NCBI GenBank assembly: GCA_947371645.1
Contig: CANBQJ010000001.1
Span: 1-53,584 of the forward strand
Source of the DNA: Burkholderiales bacterium
GTDB lineage: Bacteria > Pseudomonadota > Gammaproteobacteria > Burkholderiales > Burkholderiaceae
Direction of reading: 5' to 3'
DNA: 53,584 nucleotides
Shown in pieces: positions 17,320 to 25,583 of this stretch. The translations under genes and the position numbers were made by a program. Each line of letters begins with the position of its first letter. Positions within the stretch are counted from its first letter, which is position 1. A model generated the notes under the pieces. That model was not told the origin of the DNA. It made no database searches and was given only the letters and a program-made list of their open reading frames with translations.

Positions 17320-17667
17320 TCAATGCATCTTCTGGGGATCGGTGGTGCCGCCCATCATGCGGCTGAGGTCATTGATCCAAGGCTCCGCGAGGTTGCGGAT
17401 CTCGGCGTCGTTGACCAGGATGCGCTGCATGATGCGGGCCTTCAAAGCCACCTCGTCCGGCCCCATGGGGTGGGCTTCGGCGGCATGCTTGAGCTGGGCG
17501 ATCAGCACCGCGCAAGCCCCTTCGAGCCTGACGACGGTGTCCCAGTCACCAGAGCGGGCAGCGCTGAGCATGTCCTGGCTGGCGTGTTCGATGGCTTCGT
17601 AGTAGCTCAAGAGGTTGCCTGTCATCAGGTCTTCTTCAGGTGCGGTCATCAATTCTGGGGCATTCAT
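17320..17667 (-). CDS. fliT: FliT-like flagellar chaperone
   Basis: The 115-residue, mostly helical protein lies directly after fliS, with an ATGA overlap (fliS stop 17664-17666, start 17665-17667). Position, size and a FliT-like helical core (YEAIEHASQDMLSAARSGDWDTVVRLE) support a FliD/export chaperone role. Sequence conservation in this family is weak, so the name leans on gene order. The C-terminal DLSRMMGG is polar and could be the regulatory tail known for FliT. Confidence 0.75.
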   Translation of the reverse strand: MNAPELMTAPEEDLMTGNLLSYYEAIEHASQDMLSAARSGDWDTVVRLEGACAVLIAQLKHAAEAHPMGPDEVALKARIMQRILVNDAEIRNLAEPWINDLSRMMGGTTDPQKMH

Positions 17668-18134
17668 GCTTGGACCTCCATGGACGCGCGGACCACCTGT
17701 GCGCCCGCTGGGGTGATGCTCACCCAGGCGTCACGCAAAGGCACCAGCAGGCGATGGCATTCGTCGATGACCTGAGCGTCGTTGCGCACGTTGGCCAGCG
17801 TCAGCTGCTTGGCGATGTAGGTGTAGAGGTCGGACAGGTTGAGGGCCAGTTCGCCCCCTTCCGCCATGTTCAAGGCGGCCTTGAGGCCCTCGTCGACGAT
17901 GCGCACTGCCTTGGTCATGGCCGCGCACTTGGCGGGCACGTCTCGGCTGGTCATGGCGCCTTTTGCCTGGGTCATGGCATCGAGCGCACCGTTGAACAAC
18001 ATGGTGATGAGGTGGTGTGACGATGCACCACTGACACCGGTTTCGATGTCAATGCGTCGATACACATTACTCAGGTTCTTGGAGCCGTACATGTTGGCGA
18101 AGTGTCCTGTGGCGGTCGCGTACATCCGATTCAC
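17664..18134 (-). CDS. fliS: Flagellin export chaperone FliS
   Basis: The 156-residue protein matches FliS: YRRIDIETGVSGASSHHLITMLFNGALDAM near the start, then ALNMAEGGELALNLSDLYTYIAKQLTLANVRND. FliS binds the C-terminus of flagellin before export. The usual FliS is about 130 residues; about 25 extra at the N-terminus (MNRMYATATGHFANMYGSK) are common here. It is preceded by a consensus FliA promoter at 18168-18195. Confidence 0.93.
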   Translation of the reverse strand: MNRMYATATGHFANMYGSKNLSNVYRRIDIETGVSGASSHHLITMLFNGALDAMTQAKGAMTSRDVPAKCAAMTKAVRIVDEGLKAALNMAEGGELALNLSDLYTYIAKQLTLANVRNDAQVIDECHRLLVPLRDAWVSITPAGAQVVRASMEVQA

Positions 18135-18167
18135 TCTGTGTTGGTGCTGATCTCAGCGTTGAGAGTT

Positions 18168-18195
18168 TTATCGGCACCACCCTTCACAGCTTGAA
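18168..18195 (-). promoter_or_regulatory. Sigma-28 promoter of fliS-fliT-ycgR
   Basis: On the minus strand TTCAAG (18190-18195), a 14-base spacer counted from CAAG, then GCCGATAA (18168-18175). The -10 element is an exact consensus match. The fliS ATG is about 35 bases further on. It is the cleanest FliA promoter of the flagellar cluster and the reference for calling the others. Confidence 0.85.
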
Positions 18196-18244
18196 CCGAT
18201 TGGACCGCAGGCAAACCATGATGTGGCCGGCTGCACGGGCCATT

Positions 18245-19561
18245 TCAGGAGACTGCAAGGGCTTGACGAAGCGGCTCAGCTGATGCAGCACTGGGCACGG
18301 TGTACTGGTCCAGCAGGAGCTGGCGGTTGCGTTGCACAGCGGCCTCGCTGGTCTTCAGACTGGCCGAAGGCGCTGAGGCCGATGCGGGCAAGGGCGCCGC
18401 GTCGTTGGTGGCCGGCATCGCCGTGGCCAGCGTTGCAAAGAGCCGCTGCCCGGTCTGGCGCAGCTCAGGTGTCCAGGTCACATCGCGCTGCTGCACGCCC
18501 TGCTGCGCATCCCAACTCAAACCGATGGCTTGCCACGATGCCGCATCCGGGCCTGTCAGGCTGGCCCTCACTGTGTCCAGGACGCCTCGAGCCTCTTGCC
18601 TGGCTTGATCGACATTGCCTTCTCCGGCGGTGGCCACTTGCTGTGCCTGGCCTTGCAAATCGTGTATGCCGGCCACCAGCGACTGCAGGCGGTGCTTGAC
18701 GACGTCGTCGTCGGGCTTCACGTCCAACCGGGCAGTTTCGGCCGTGGTGCCTTGCAGGCTCAGCTGCAAGCCCGTGACCGGGTCGTCCACCACATTGGAT
18801 GCGCTGCGCAGCGTGCGGCCATCTACCGTCACTTGGGCATCCTGGGCGCTTTTCACCAGTTGCATGCCAGGGCCTGAACCGTCTTGGTCGGGGCTGAAGC
18901 TGAACTTTGACAGCTCGTTGACATGGGCCATGGCTTGCTCCGCACTGACGGGCTCGGCCTGGATGCGAAAGCCATTGTTTTCACCGCTGTTGGAGGCGCT
19001 GAGCAAGAGGCGGCTGCCTGTGGCGTCGGACACCACTGTGGCGGTCACGCCCACCCCGGCGGCGTTGATGCGGTCGCGCACACGTTCCAAGGTGTTGTCC
19101 TTGGGGCTCATGGTGACGTTCGCTTTGGGCCAGTTGGGGTTGGTGGCGAAGGTCGATGAGCCGCCGCTCCACTTGCCTACCTCGATGTTCAGGGTGCCGA
19201 TGCCGATGACGGTGGACAGCGAAGAAAACGTGGCGCTGGCCGTGACCTGTGTGTCGGCAAGGGCGTCCACCCGCACGTCGTGGCTGCCCGTGGGCGCGGC
19301 GTCTGCAGACGCCTGAACCTGATCCGGGGCGCTGGACTGCACCTTCTGGGCGTGCCACATGGCGATTTGCGCCATGCCTTGGATCGCATCGCGCACGACC
19401 ATGGTGGTGCCACGCAGGCGGCCAGTGCTGGAGATGCTGGCTTCGTCTTTGGACAGTGGCGGGGGCGCTGTGGTGGCCGCGCGTGGCACAGGAGCGGTCG
19501 TCGATACCAGCATTTGCTGTTCGACAACGTCTGCTTTCACCGTGGATGCGACCGACGACAT
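18245..19561 (-). CDS. FliD-like protein lacking the filament-cap assembly ends
   Basis: The 438-residue protein shares the central FliD fold: GIGTLNIEVGKW near residue 120, then LERVRDRINAAGVGVTATVVSDATGSRLLL, NNGFRIQA, and AQVTVDGRTLRSASNVVDDPVTGLQLSL. These align with GSGTLSF through NTFSTALTGISF of the neighbouring FliD. It lacks the N-terminal SGLDSNLIVSKLVDLERQ segment and the C-terminal amphipathic region that dock FliD into the filament tip. It therefore keeps mainly the outer head domains, with an unrelated Ala/Pro-rich N-terminus. It lies between fliD and fliS with its own FliA-type promoter. The function is unknown; an alternative cap part or adhesin is a guess. Confidence 0.8.
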   Translation of the reverse strand: MSSVASTVKADVVEQQMLVSTTAPVPRAATTAPPPLSKDEASISSTGRLRGTTMVVRDAIQGMAQIAMWHAQKVQSSAPDQVQASADAAPTGSHDVRVDALADTQVTASATFSSLSTVIGIGTLNIEVGKWSGGSSTFATNPNWPKANVTMSPKDNTLERVRDRINAAGVGVTATVVSDATGSRLLLSASNSGENNGFRIQAEPVSAEQAMAHVNELSKFSFSPDQDGSGPGMQLVKSAQDAQVTVDGRTLRSASNVVDDPVTGLQLSLQGTTAETARLDVKPDDDVVKHRLQSLVAGIHDLQGQAQQVATAGEGNVDQARQEARGVLDTVRASLTGPDAASWQAIGLSWDAQQGVQQRDVTWTPELRQTGQRLFATLATAMPATNDAAPLPASASAPSASLKTSEAAVQRNRQLLLDQYTVPSAASAEPLRQALAVS

Positions 19562-19644
19562 GACAAGACCCTAACTACTCCAGGGCCAGGCAGTGATGAG
19601 CGACGGCCACATGCCGCCACGTCAAACCTGGTGCCCTGTCCCCG

Positions 19645-19672
19645 ATTTCGGCCGGAAACGGGTCTGCTTGAG
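19645..19672 (-). promoter_or_regulatory. Sigma-28-type promoter of the FliD-like gene
   Basis: On the minus strand CTCAAG (19667-19672), 14 bases from CAAG, then GCCGAAAT (19645-19652). It agrees with the fliS promoter except for two bases in the -10 element. The start codon is about 80 bases downstream, giving a medium-length leader. Confidence 0.65.
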
Positions 19673-19690
19673 TCGAGCTTCGTGCCTATG

Positions 19691-21151
19691 TCACGCGCTC
19701 TTGTTCCATGCCGTGATCATCTGTGTCACGTACTGGCTTTGCGAGGTCAAACCCGCCATGGTCGTGTCCAGTGTGCTGTACTGCGCCCGCAAGCGTTTTT
19801 CATACAGCGTGGCACGGGTGTCCATGTCATCTTGTCTTTTCTGGTTGCTCTGGATGAGTTTGTTGAGGCCGGCAGTGCGAGACGCCAGGGTGCCGTCAAA
19901 GCTCAACAGGTTGTCGCCCAGGCTGCGCAGGCGCGCGGCGATGCCGTCATCCCCATTGCCGCTGCCGGATGCCGTGAACAATTTTTTCACTTCGGCCAGG
20001 TTGCCCATGGCCGTCTTCAGCTTGGCGCTGTCGACCGTGAGGCCGCCTGAGGTGCTCAGGGAAAGGCCCACAGCAGACAGCGTACCGAACACAGCCGATG
20101 CGGTGCTGCCCGAACCCAGCGCCGTGCGGAACTGGTTGAGGATGCCGACGGCGGTGGCGTCGCCCTGCAAGGGGCCGGCGGTCTTCGTGCTGTCGTCGTA
20201 CTTGGTGTCGGCGTGCAGCAGGTCTGACATGGTGGTGTAGGCCGTCGCGAAGTCGGTGATGGCCTTGGTGATGGCGTCCGTGTCTTGCGCCACGGTGACC
20301 GTTGCCGGCGTGCCGTTGGTGGCCTTGCCCACGGTGAACGAAATGCCCGTCAGCGCGGTGCTGAAGGTGTTGGTCGTCGACGTCAGCGAGACGCCGTTGA
20401 CACGCACCGCTGCATCTTGTGCACCCTGTGCCAGGTCCGTGCCCAGGCTGCCGTTCTCAGGGTCATAGGCAAGGGACGACAGGCCGGCGTTGTCGGTGTT
20501 GACACCGTCGCCCGTGTCGGTGGCTTGTATCCGAAAGCCATTGGCCGCGCCAGTGTTGGACGAGGTGTAGGTCAGGCGTGCGCCCGCGCTGTCCACGATG
20601 ATGGCCGCCGTGACGCCTGCGTTGGCTTTGTTGACCTTGTCGCGGATGGCTTCCAGTGTGTCGGTGGCGTCGATGGCCACGCTCACGGCTGTGCCGCTGC
20701 CGCTGAACGCACCGTTGGTCCAGGTACCTGTCTGGAAGCTCAATGTGCCCGAACCGATGGTGTTGGTGGACGCGCTGGTGGCCGTTTGGGTCACCACCGT
20801 TTGCGCGGAGGCCAGCTTGTCCACGTTCACGTTGTAGTTGCCTGCGGCAGCGCCACCGGACGTGGAGAAGCTCACGGCAGACGCGTCCGACGATGTCGCC
20901 GACATGCTGTTCCAGAAGGTTGGGTCGGCGACCTTGCGCGCGGCGTCCCGAAAGGTGGTCACGGCGGACTGAACCGCACCGTAGGCGGACACCTGGGTCT
21001 GGATCTTGTCGGCTGCGGCCTGCAAGGCCGTGATGGGCTGGCGTTCGAGGTCGACCAGCTTGCTGACGATGAGGTTGGAATCGAGCCCGCTGGTGCCGAT
21101 GCCCAAAGAGCTGATCGTGCCTGACCCGGCGGCGACGGAAGAGGTGGCCAT
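19691..21151 (-). CDS. fliD: Flagellar hook-associated protein 2 (filament cap)
   Basis: The 486-residue protein is a complete FliD. The N-terminal docking part SGLDSNLIVSKLVDLERQP and heptad region lie at about 19-75, the head domains are rich in Thr/Ser/Gly, and FliD_C ends with YEKRLRAQYSTLDTTMAGL and QSQYVTQMITAWN. FliD pentamers cap the growing filament and promote flagellin folding. The C-terminal export region is present, unlike in the neighbouring paralogue. A FliA-type promoter lies between it and the upstream flagellin gene. Confidence 0.95.
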   Translation of the reverse strand: MATSSVAAGSGTISSLGIGTSGLDSNLIVSKLVDLERQPITALQAAADKIQTQVSAYGAVQSAVTTFRDAARKVADPTFWNSMSATSSDASAVSFSTSGGAAAGNYNVNVDKLASAQTVVTQTATSASTNTIGSGTLSFQTGTWTNGAFSGSGTAVSVAIDATDTLEAIRDKVNKANAGVTAAIIVDSAGARLTYTSSNTGAANGFRIQATDTGDGVNTDNAGLSSLAYDPENGSLGTDLAQGAQDAAVRVNGVSLTSTTNTFSTALTGISFTVGKATNGTPATVTVAQDTDAITKAITDFATAYTTMSDLLHADTKYDDSTKTAGPLQGDATAVGILNQFRTALGSGSTASAVFGTLSAVGLSLSTSGGLTVDSAKLKTAMGNLAEVKKLFTASGSGNGDDGIAARLRSLGDNLLSFDGTLASRTAGLNKLIQSNQKRQDDMDTRATLYEKRLRAQYSTLDTTMAGLTSQSQYVTQMITAWNKSA

Positions 21152-21196
21152 GGTTGCAACTCCAGCACGATGAAGGACGGTTGAGGCTCAAACACC

Positions 21197-21220
21197 TGAG
21201 TCCGGGAGGGCCCGGACTCA
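21197..21220 (-). promoter_or_regulatory. Perfect 10-bp stem-loop between flagellin and fliD
   Basis: TGAGTCCGGG (21197-21206) pairs perfectly with CCCGGACTCA (21211-21220) around a 4-base loop. No T-run follows on the minus strand (GGTGTTTGAG), so it is a poor Rho-independent terminator. From the promoter at 21225-21252 transcription should start near 21218, putting the hairpin at or near the mRNA 5' end. It may end flagellin transcripts, protect a 3' end, or stabilise the fliD message. Confidence 0.6.
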
Positions 21221-21224
21221 TTGG

Positions 21225-21252
21225 GTTTCGGTCGCTGGCCGCCAATCTTGAG
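21225..21252 (-). promoter_or_regulatory. Sigma-28-type promoter of fliD
   Basis: On the minus strand CTCAAG (21247-21252), 14 bases from CAAG, then ACCGAAAC (21225-21232). The -35 and spacing equal those of the fliS and FliD-like promoters; the -10 element is weaker. It lies in the flagellin-fliD gap. Confidence 0.55.
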
Positions 21253-21264
21253 TGACAGCCTTTT

Positions 21265-22122
21265 TTAGCCGCCCAGCAGCTTGAGGACCTGCTGCGGCAA
21301 CTGATTGGCCTGGGCCACCATCGCGTTGCCAGCTTGTTGCAGGATCTGCGCTCGAGACAGGTTGGACGTTTCTACCGCGAAGTCGGCGTCCATGATCCGG
21401 CTGCGGGCTGCAGACTGGTTCTCAGATGACACTTGCAGATTGGAGATGATGGCGTCGAACCGGCTTTGCGTGGCGCCGTAGATCGCGCGTTCGCTGTTGA
21501 CCACATCCAGCGCCTTGTCGATGTTGTTGATCACATTCTTGATGTCACCCGTTGTGGCCCCAGAGCCGATCGACGTCGTTGTCGCCGTGACCGACACGAT
21601 GCTCGTGTTCGTGGCCATGTCGGTGGTGGTGACCGTGATGATGTCGTTGGCCGAGGTGTTGGCGCCAATCTGGAAGACCCGCGCGGTGGCCGTGGCGCCT
21701 GTGCTGCCCAGGATGTTCTGGCCGTTGAACGTGGTGCCTTTGAGCACGCGCTGGATTTCAGCGCTGAGCTGCTGGAACTCCTTGTTCAGCGAATTCTTGT
21801 CGTCATTGCTGTTGGTGGAGTTGCGCGACTGCACCGCCAGCTCCCGCATGCGTTGCAGCGCGTCGCTGACCTTGCCCAGCGCGCCTTCTGCGGTCTGCGC
21901 CAGCGAGATGCCATCGTTGGCATTGCGCATGGCCACGCTCATGCCACGGACCTGGGCGTTCATGCGTTCAGCGATGGCCAGGCCGGCGGCGTCGTCCTTG
22001 GCAGAGTTCACCCGCAAGCCAGAAGACAGTCGCTGCATGGAGACAGACAGCGACGACTGCGACATGTTCAGGTTGCGCTGAGCGGTCAGCGAGTTCAAGT
22101 TCGTGTTGATCGTCTGAGGCAT
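21265..22122 (-). CDS. fliC: Flagellin (copy 1)
   Basis: The 285-residue flagellin has conserved D0/D1 ends: [25 protein letters not shown] and [19 protein letters not shown] at the start, and [43 protein letters not shown] at the end. The central variable domain is short (about 140-195), so it is a small flagellin without a large D2/D3. It is closely similar to the second copy along its whole length, with most changes in the centre. It lies downstream of copy 2 on the same strand, past a terminator. The central Thr/Ser-rich part offers O-glycosylation sites. Confidence 0.96.
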   Translation of the reverse strand: MPQTINTNLNSLTAQRNLNMSQSSLSVSMQRLSSGLRVNSAKDDAAGLAIAERMNAQVRGMSVAMRNANDGISLAQTAEGALGKVSDALQRMRELAVQSRNSTNSNDDKNSLNKEFQQLSAEIQRVLKGTTFNGQNILGSTGATATARVFQIGANTSANDIITVTTTDMATNTSIVSVTATTTSIGSGATTGDIKNVINNIDKALDVVNSERAIYGATQSRFDAIISNLQVSSENQSAARSRIMDADFAVETSNLSRAQILQQAGNAMVAQANQLPQQVLKLLGG

Positions 22123-22257
22123 ACAGCACTCCTAAAGAATCGGTTGACTCCCGGCTTCCTGCGCCAGGCCTTCAGTTCTGCAATGGCCTGAAGGGTGGGT
22201 ACAACCTTTGGCCTGTGAATGAATCTTCGGATGAATCCTGCCGCGACAAAAGTTTGA

Positions 22258-22285
22258 TAAACGGCCTGAACAAGGCCCTGTTTTG
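22258..22285 (-). promoter_or_regulatory. Possible sigma-28 promoter of flagellin copy 1
   Basis: On the minus strand CAAAA (22281-22285) precedes GCCGTTTA (22258-22265); the spacer is 15 or 16 bases depending on which A is counted. The -10 element differs from GCCGATAA at two or three positions, so this is the weakest of the set. It would give a leader of about 130 bases. I saw no better candidate in 22123-22290. Confidence 0.4.
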
Positions 22286-22296
22286 ATCTGGAAATG

Positions 22297-22320
22297 AAAA
22301 AGCCGCCCCGGAGGGCGGCT
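22297..22320 (-). terminator. Intrinsic terminator after flagellin copy 2
   Basis: On the minus strand AGCCGCC (22314-22320) pairs with GGCGGCT (22301-22307) around a 6-base loop and is followed by TTTTCATTTC. It lies 30 bp past the copy-2 stop and separates the transcripts of the two flagellin genes. Confidence 0.85.
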
Positions 22321-22349
22321 GAGCAGCAATGCCTGCTGAATGGGGCTGA

Positions 22350-23204
22350 TCATTGCAGCAGCTTGAGCACCTGTTGGGGCAACTGGTTGGCCTGGGCAAT
22401 CATCGCGTTGCCGGCCTGCTGCAGGATCTGGGCTCGAGACAGGTTGGCCGTTTCCACCGCGAAGTCGGCATCCGTGATGCGGCTGCGGGCAGCGGTCTGG
22501 TTTTCGCTGGAGACCTGCAGGTTGGAGATCACCGAATCGAAGCGGCTTTGCACGGCGCCGTACATGGCGCGTTCGCTGTTGACCTTGTCGATGGCCTTGT
22601 CGATGTTGTTGATGACGCCCTTGATGTCAGAGGCGTTCGTGCTGCTGTCGATCACGGCGGTGGTGGCGGTGATGGACGTGATGGTGGTGTTGGTCGCCAT
22701 GTCCGTGGTGGTCACGGTGATGGTGTCGCTGGCCGTGGTGTTGGCACCGATCTGGAACAGGCGACCGGTTTGGGTCGCACCGGTGCTGCCCAGAAGATTC
22801 TGGCCGTTGAACGTGGTGCCCTTGAGCACACGGTCGATTTCAGATGCCAGCTGACGGAATTCCTTGTTCAGAGATTCCTTGTCGCTGCAGCTGTTGGTCG
22901 AGTTACGTGCTTGAACCGCCAGTTCACGCATGCGTTGCAGCGAGTCGCCTACCTTGCCCAAAGCGCCTTCTGCGGTCTGGGCCAGGGAGATGCCGTCGTT
23001 GGCGTTGCGCACCGCGACGTTCATGCCCTTGACTTGCGCATTCATGCGCTCGGCAATGGCCAGACCGGCGGCGTCGTCCTTGGCGGAGTTGACACGCAGG
23101 CCCGAAGACAGGCGCTGCATGGAGGTGGCCAGCGAAGCCTGAGACATGCTGGTGTTGCGCTGTGCGTTGAGCGACAGCAGGTTGGTGTTAATCACTGAAG
23201 GCAT
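22350..23204 (-). CDS. fliC: Flagellin (copy 2), with one cysteine
   Basis: The 284-residue flagellin has the same layout as copy 1, with D0/D1 ends [20 protein letters not shown] and [19 protein letters not shown] and a short Thr-rich centre ([14 protein letters not shown]). Residue 106 is Cys in [11 protein letters not shown], where copy 1 has NDD; flagellins very rarely contain cysteine. It has the stronger FliA promoter and its own terminator, so it may be the major or independently controlled filament protein. Tandem duplication of one ancestral gene is the simplest origin of the pair. Confidence 0.96.
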   Translation of the reverse strand: MPSVINTNLLSLNAQRNTSMSQASLATSMQRLSSGLRVNSAKDDAAGLAIAERMNAQVKGMNVAVRNANDGISLAQTAEGALGKVGDSLQRMRELAVQARNSTNSCSDKESLNKEFRQLASEIDRVLKGTTFNGQNLLGSTGATQTGRLFQIGANTTASDTITVTTTDMATNTTITSITATTAVIDSSTNASDIKGVINNIDKAIDKVNSERAMYGAVQSRFDSVISNLQVSSENQTAARSRITDADFAVETANLSRAQILQQAGNAMIAQANQLPQQVLKLLQ

Positions 23205-23359
23205 GGTGAACTCCTATATATGCAAAAAACCCGGCGATCAGCGCCGACATGAACTGCCTGACCGACGCTAGTCAACCTGATTGCCCACGGTGGCGGTGCC
23301 ACCAGAACCTTCGGCCGTCTAACCGGACCACGGAGTCGTTTGTCGACCCGTTGCTTGTC

Positions 23360-23388
23360 ATATCGGCGAGGCCTTGTGTTGACTTGAG
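23360..23388 (-). promoter_or_regulatory. Sigma-28 promoter of flagellin copy 2
   Basis: On the minus strand CTCAAG (23383-23388), 15 bases from CAAG, then GCCGATAT (23360-23367). Seven of eight -10 bases match the consensus. The leader before the ATG is about 145 bases. The gene-free stretch 23205-23522 (318 bp) holds this promoter for flagellin and, on the plus strand, the start region of the OGT-like gene. Confidence 0.75.
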
Positions 23389-23479
23389 ATCCATGTGCGC
23401 TTTAGGTTCGTGAGAAATTGCAGAGGGAAATGATGTGTTTTTGTCCTGCAACTCCCAAGCCGCCTCCAAGGGGCCCAAA

Positions 23480-23517
23480 CCTAGACTGGCCGCATCCCTC
23501 GTGTCACCTTTCAGGAG
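23480..23517 (+). promoter_or_regulatory. Upstream element shared by two glycosyltransferase genes (copy 1)
   Basis: CCTAGACTGGCCGCATCCC (23480-23498), 10 bases, then TTTCAGGAG (23509-23517) just before the OGT-like ATG. The GT2-fusion gene at 25584 has the same order: CCTAAAGTTGGTCACATCCC, 10 bases, TTTCAGGAG. CATCCC, the spacing and the ribosome-binding block are identical. It does not match FliA, sigma-54 or sigma-70 consensus well. A shared promoter or translational element is inferred. Confidence 0.45.
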
Positions 23518-23522
23518 TGCGC

Positions 23523-25487
23523 ATGAACGCTCGCGCCCACCACAACATCGGCAGAACCTCCCCGGAACTCAAGAAGGCGCATCAATGCTGGCAACAAGGT
23601 GTTGAGGTTTCGCGCAAGCAACGTTGGGGCGAGGCCATCAAGTTGTTCGAGCGCGCGTGCAAGTCCGCACCCAGTGACAGTTTGTATCGGCTCAACCTGG
23701 CACGGGCCTTGGCCAAAGACCACCGTTTCGACGATGCCCTCGAACAAGCCAATCTGATCCTCGCACGCGACCCGGCACAGACCCTGGCCCGCCGCCTGGC
23801 TGGTGAATGCCTCAATCGCAAGGGCGCAAGCCATGCTGCAGCCGATTTGCTGCTGGGCGGGCGCGACGAGGCCAAGGGCGACTTCGAATACCTGGAAGTA
23901 CTGGGCCAGGCATTGCACGGTGCTGGCCGGTTCCGCGAAGCCATCGGCGTGCTGATGGACGCCATCGCCTTGAAGGTGGACCACGCCCACAGCTTCTACC
24001 AACTGGCCATGTGCTTTTACGGCCTGAACATGCGCCAGGAAGCCGTGGAGTGCCTGGAGACCGTGCAGGTGCTGGGCCTGGTCAATGGCGAGCTGGCTTG
24101 CGACAGCCTGCTGGCTTTCCTGCGCCGCGAATGCTGCGACTGGGACAAGGCGTCGTCTGACCTCGCGTCGTTGATTCAGCGGGTGGCTGCCGCACCCGAT
24201 GACCAGAGCCTGTGGCTGTCGGTGTTCGGCGCCGTGACGCTGACTGACGACCCGGCCTTCCAGTTGAAGGCCGCGCAGATCTGCGCCAGGCACATGGCTG
24301 CGGCCGCGAAGCCCATGCACACCAGCTTGAAGCCCACGACAGGCCGTGTCTTGAAGTTAGGCTTCGTGTCGGCTGACTTCCACCAGCACGCGACCACCAT
24401 CCTGATGGCCGAGTTGCTGGAGCGTCTGGACGCCACGCGCTTTGAAGTGCACCTTTACTCGCACGGCCCCGATGACGGCAGTCCCATGCGCCGCCGTGTG
24501 CAGGCGGCCGCCAAGAGCTTTGTCGAAGTGAGCAAGCTGAGCGACCATGAGGTGGCACAGCAGATCCATGCCGATGGCATCGACGTGCTGGTCGACCTCA
24601 AAGGCCACACCTCGCGCTCGCGCCTGGGCATCTTCGCGTGGCGGCCGGCGCCCGTGCAGGTCAGCTACCTGGGCTTCCCTGGCACCACGGGTGCCGACTA
24701 CATCGACTACATGATTGGCGACGCCACCGTCAGCCCACTGGCTCACGCGGCCGACTTCAGCGAGAAGCTGGCGCTGATGCCCATCACCTACCAGCCCAAC
24801 GACCGGCAACGCCCCTTGCCGCAGCCCACCACGCGGGCGGCACATGGCCTGCCTGAAGATGCGGTCGTGCTGTGTGGCTTCAACCAGCCCTTCAAGATAT
24901 CTACCGATCTGCTGGACCACTGGTGCAGCCTCATGCAAGAACTGCCCGGTGCCGTGCTGTGGCTCCTGCGCTGGAATGAGCAATGTGAAGCGCCCTTGCG
25001 CGAGGCCATTGGCCAGCGAGGCATTGCGCAGGATCGGGTGGTGTTTGCGCCGCCCATGCGCAACGCCGAGCACATCACCCGCTTTGCGCTGGCTGACATT
25101 TACCTGGACGCCTGGCCCTGCAATGGCCACACCACCGTGTCCGATGCCTTGTGGTCGGGCGTGCCCGTGGTGACCTTGCAAGGCCGAACCTTCGTGGCCC
25201 GCGTGGCCGCCAGCCTCTTGCGCGCAGTGGGCCAGCCCCAGTGCATCACCACCGATGTGGCGGCTTACCGCGCCAAGGTGCTGGAGTTGGCCAGGCAGCC
25301 GGCCTTGCGCCATCAGCTGCGCGCTGAGCTTGTCCTGGCGCGGCAAGCGGCGCCTTTGTTCGACACCGACCGCTACACGCACGACTTTGGGCAGCTCATG
25401 GTGCAGATGGTGGCGAGGGCCGAGGCCGGCTTGCCGCCCGACCACATCGTGCTGGCGGCGTCGCCACAAGGCACCGCCCTGGCCTGA
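23523..25487 (+). CDS. TPR-GT41 (SPINDLY/OGT-like) glycosyltransferase
   Basis: The 654-residue protein has N-terminal TPR-like helices (about 15-250) and a C-terminal GT41 domain like O-GlcNAc transferase. Its motifs are LGFVSADFHQHAT, VDLKGHTSRSRLGIFAWRPAPVQV, YLGFPGTTGADYIDYM, CGFNQPFKI and the donor-site region AWPCNGHTTVSDALWSGVPVVT. GT41 enzymes transfer a sugar to Ser/Thr. The position beside two flagellin genes suggests flagellin O-glycosylation, as in other bacteria with such neighbours. The start at 23523 follows TTTCAGGAG; the frame opens earlier, but nothing upstream is conserved. A strong candidate, though the target is inferred. Confidence 0.88.
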   Translation: MNARAHHNIGRTSPELKKAHQCWQQGVEVSRKQRWGEAIKLFERACKSAPSDSLYRLNLARALAKDHRFDDALEQANLILARDPAQTLARRLAGECLNRKGASHAAADLLLGGRDEAKGDFEYLEVLGQALHGAGRFREAIGVLMDAIALKVDHAHSFYQLAMCFYGLNMRQEAVECLETVQVLGLVNGELACDSLLAFLRRECCDWDKASSDLASLIQRVAAAPDDQSLWLSVFGAVTLTDDPAFQLKAAQICARHMAAAAKPMHTSLKPTTGRVLKLGFVSADFHQHATTILMAELLERLDATRFEVHLYSHGPDDGSPMRRRVQAAAKSFVEVSKLSDHEVAQQIHADGIDVLVDLKGHTSRSRLGIFAWRPAPVQVSYLGFPGTTGADYIDYMIGDATVSPLAHAADFSEKLALMPITYQPNDRQRPLPQPTTRAAHGLPEDAVVLCGFNQPFKISTDLLDHWCSLMQELPGAVLWLLRWNEQCEAPLREAIGQRGIAQDRVVFAPPMRNAEHITRFALADIYLDAWPCNGHTTVSDALWSGVPVVTLQGRTFVARVAASLLRAVGQPQCITTDVAAYRAKVLELARQPALRHQLRAELVLARQAAPLFDTDRYTHDFGQLMVQMVARAEAGLPPDHIVLAASPQGTALA

Positions 25488-25537
25488 AATGGCCAGGCAA
25501 GCGCCTGCTTATTGGCGCTACCGCGGCACCTGACAAC

Positions 25538-25576
25538 CCTAAAGTTGGTCACATCCCATTTTTACGGTTTCAGGAG
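25538..25576 (+). promoter_or_regulatory. Upstream element shared by two glycosyltransferase genes (copy 2)
   Basis: CCTAAAGTTGGTCACATCCC at 25538-25557, 10 bases, then TTTCAGGAG at 25568-25576, seven bases before the ATG. It has the same arrangement as the element at 23480-23517. TAAAGTT resembles the FliA -35 of other bacteria, but no GCCGATAA-like -10 follows. Confidence 0.45.
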
Positions 25577-25583
25577 CCTCGAC

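Noticed and set aside
21265..23204. Invertible or phase-variable flagellin locus
   Set aside because: Both flagellins face the same way, each with its own upstream region, and I see no inverted repeats or recombinase gene; tandem duplication explains them.
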